7,045 nucleotides of DNA from Candidatus Ratteibacteria bacterium (GTDB taxonomy: Bacteria > CAIJMQ01). A model generated the notes under the pieces. That model was not told where the DNA came from. It did no database searches and saw nothing but the letters and a program-made list of their open reading frames with translations. Below, piece by piece: positions 6,280 to 7,045 of the stretch. The translations under genes and the position numbers were made by a program. The DNA lies in the NCBI GenBank assembly GCA_028715665.1, contig JAQURI010000082.1, positions 1 through 7,045 on the forward strand, read 5' to 3'. The first letter of the stretch is position 1; the number at the start of each line of letters is the position of its first letter.

Positions 6280-7045
6280 GTCAAAATATCCCTCTATTAT
6301 TGCGTCTTCTCCCATTTTTCTTACGGAAAAATCTCGTATTTTTATAGCATCGGCTATTTTTTCTATTCCCTTGCCTTCAACGGGAGAAATTGCGTCTTTG
6401 CCGCCGATTATTATCGGCGATAGGAATGCTATAAGTTTATCGGCAAGTTTCTCTTCTATAAAGGAAGCTATTATCGTCCCGCCGCCTTCGACCAATACGG
6501 AAGTAATTTCTTTCTTTGCTAATTCTATCATAAGTTCTTTCAAGTTGACTTTTCCTTCTTCGGCCGTGACAGCGATAACTTCCGCCCCTTTTTCTTTCAA
6601 ATTCTCTATTTTTTCTTTGCTTATTTTGTCCGTTGCGGCAACTATGACTTGTCCCCCCTCGGTTTTCAACAAGTTGCAATCCAGAGGGATTTTACCTTCT
6701 TCATCGACGATTATCCTTTTCGGTTCTTTTACCCCTAAACCATGAGTAGTAAGCAGGGGATTATCTGTTAAGAGTGTGTTTATGCCTATCAAAACTGCGT
6801 CAAATTTGCCTCTTAAACGGTAAACATATTCCCGGGAAGAATTGTGCGAAATCCATTTTGAATCGCCGCTGTGGGTTGCTATTTTTCCGTCGATGCTCAT
6901 AGCCCACTTCAAAACAACAAAAGGTATCTTTTGGGTTATATATTTAATGTATGCTTCGTTTATTTTTCCGGCATCCTGTTCAAGAATGCCGCACTCGACA
7001 TCTATTCCTTCGGATTTCAGTTTCTTTATTCCCTTGCCGCTTACA
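6277..7045 (-). CDS. ribD: Riboflavin biosynthesis protein RibD (partial, N-terminal deaminase domain off the window)
   Basis: Bifunctional deaminase/reductase of the GTP branch of riboflavin synthesis. Only the last 255 codons are visible; the gene's 5' end is off the right edge. The fragment starts VSGKGIKKL, the end of the deaminase domain and the linker (GIDVECGILEQDA, about 13-25), and continues into the NADPH-dependent reductase domain: PFVVLKWAMSIDGKIAT (41-57), GDSKWIS, LIGINTLLTDNPLLTT and VEGGGTIIASF (185-195), with SPIIIGG further on. The zinc-binding HAE and PCxxxxxC motifs of the deaminase must lie beyond 7045 and cannot be checked. A TTG at 6912 could be taken as a start, but the conserved homology runs straight through it, so it is internal. 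The stop is TAA at 6279-6277, where the 7-bp repeat array begins. Confidence 0.96.
   Translation of the reverse strand, partial: VSGKGIKKLKSEGIDVECGILEQDAGKINEAYIKYITQKIPFVVLKWAMSIDGKIATHSGDSKWISHNSSREYVYRLRGKFDAVLIGINTLLTDNPLLTTHGLGVKEPKRIIVDEEGKIPLDCNLLKTEGGQVIVAATDKISKEKIENLKEKGAEVIAVTAEEGKVNLKELMIELAKKEITSVLVEGGGTIIASFIEEKLADKLIAFLSPIIIGGKDAISPVEGKGIEKIADAIKIRDFSVRKMGEDAIIEGYFD

Overview
This window is a bacterial chromosome segment, moderately AT-rich. Every gene that can be supported lies on the minus strand, so transcription runs from high to low coordinates: ribD (partial) > ribE > ribBA > ribH > CPBP-family membrane protein > nusB > mutS (partial). The + strand reading frames are shadows of these genes. 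All seven frames are open, with no frameshift seen. The lineage cannot be fixed from sequence alone. The gene order, bacterial-type RibBA fusion and AT-rich short-repeat intergenic spacers would fit an uncultured candidate-phylum bacterium such as Omnitrophota, but that is a low-confidence guess.

Right part (about 3805-7045): a riboflavin biosynthesis operon. RibD (deaminase/reductase) and the RibA half of RibBA act on the GTP branch, and the RibB half of RibBA makes the four-carbon unit from ribulose 5-phosphate. RibH joins the two into 6,7-dimethyl-8-ribityllumazine, and RibE dismutates that to riboflavin. ribE and ribBA overlap by 4 nt (ATGA), and ribH has a textbook Shine-Dalgarno. The operon's 5' end, where an FMN riboswitch might be expected, lies outside the window.

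Middle (2460-3721): nusB (transcription antitermination factor), often found next to ribH in bacteria, is separated from it here by a CPBP (Abi/CAAX-like) intramembrane protease gene with a complete set of family motifs.

Left part (1-2343): most of mutS, the DNA mismatch-repair ATPase. It lacks only the C-terminal end, which runs off the window.

The most unusual structure is in the spacers. The nusB-mutS gap holds five 10-bp units followed by five units of the same core in inverted orientation. The ribD-ribE gap holds four 7-bp units followed by five inverted 7-bp units. In both, the array starts at the stop codon of the upstream gene, and the two arms could fold into a long A/U-rich hairpin. 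The ribBA-ribH gap has a small 8-bp tandem duplication that also includes a stop codon. A perfect 8-bp hairpin sits early inside ribBA.
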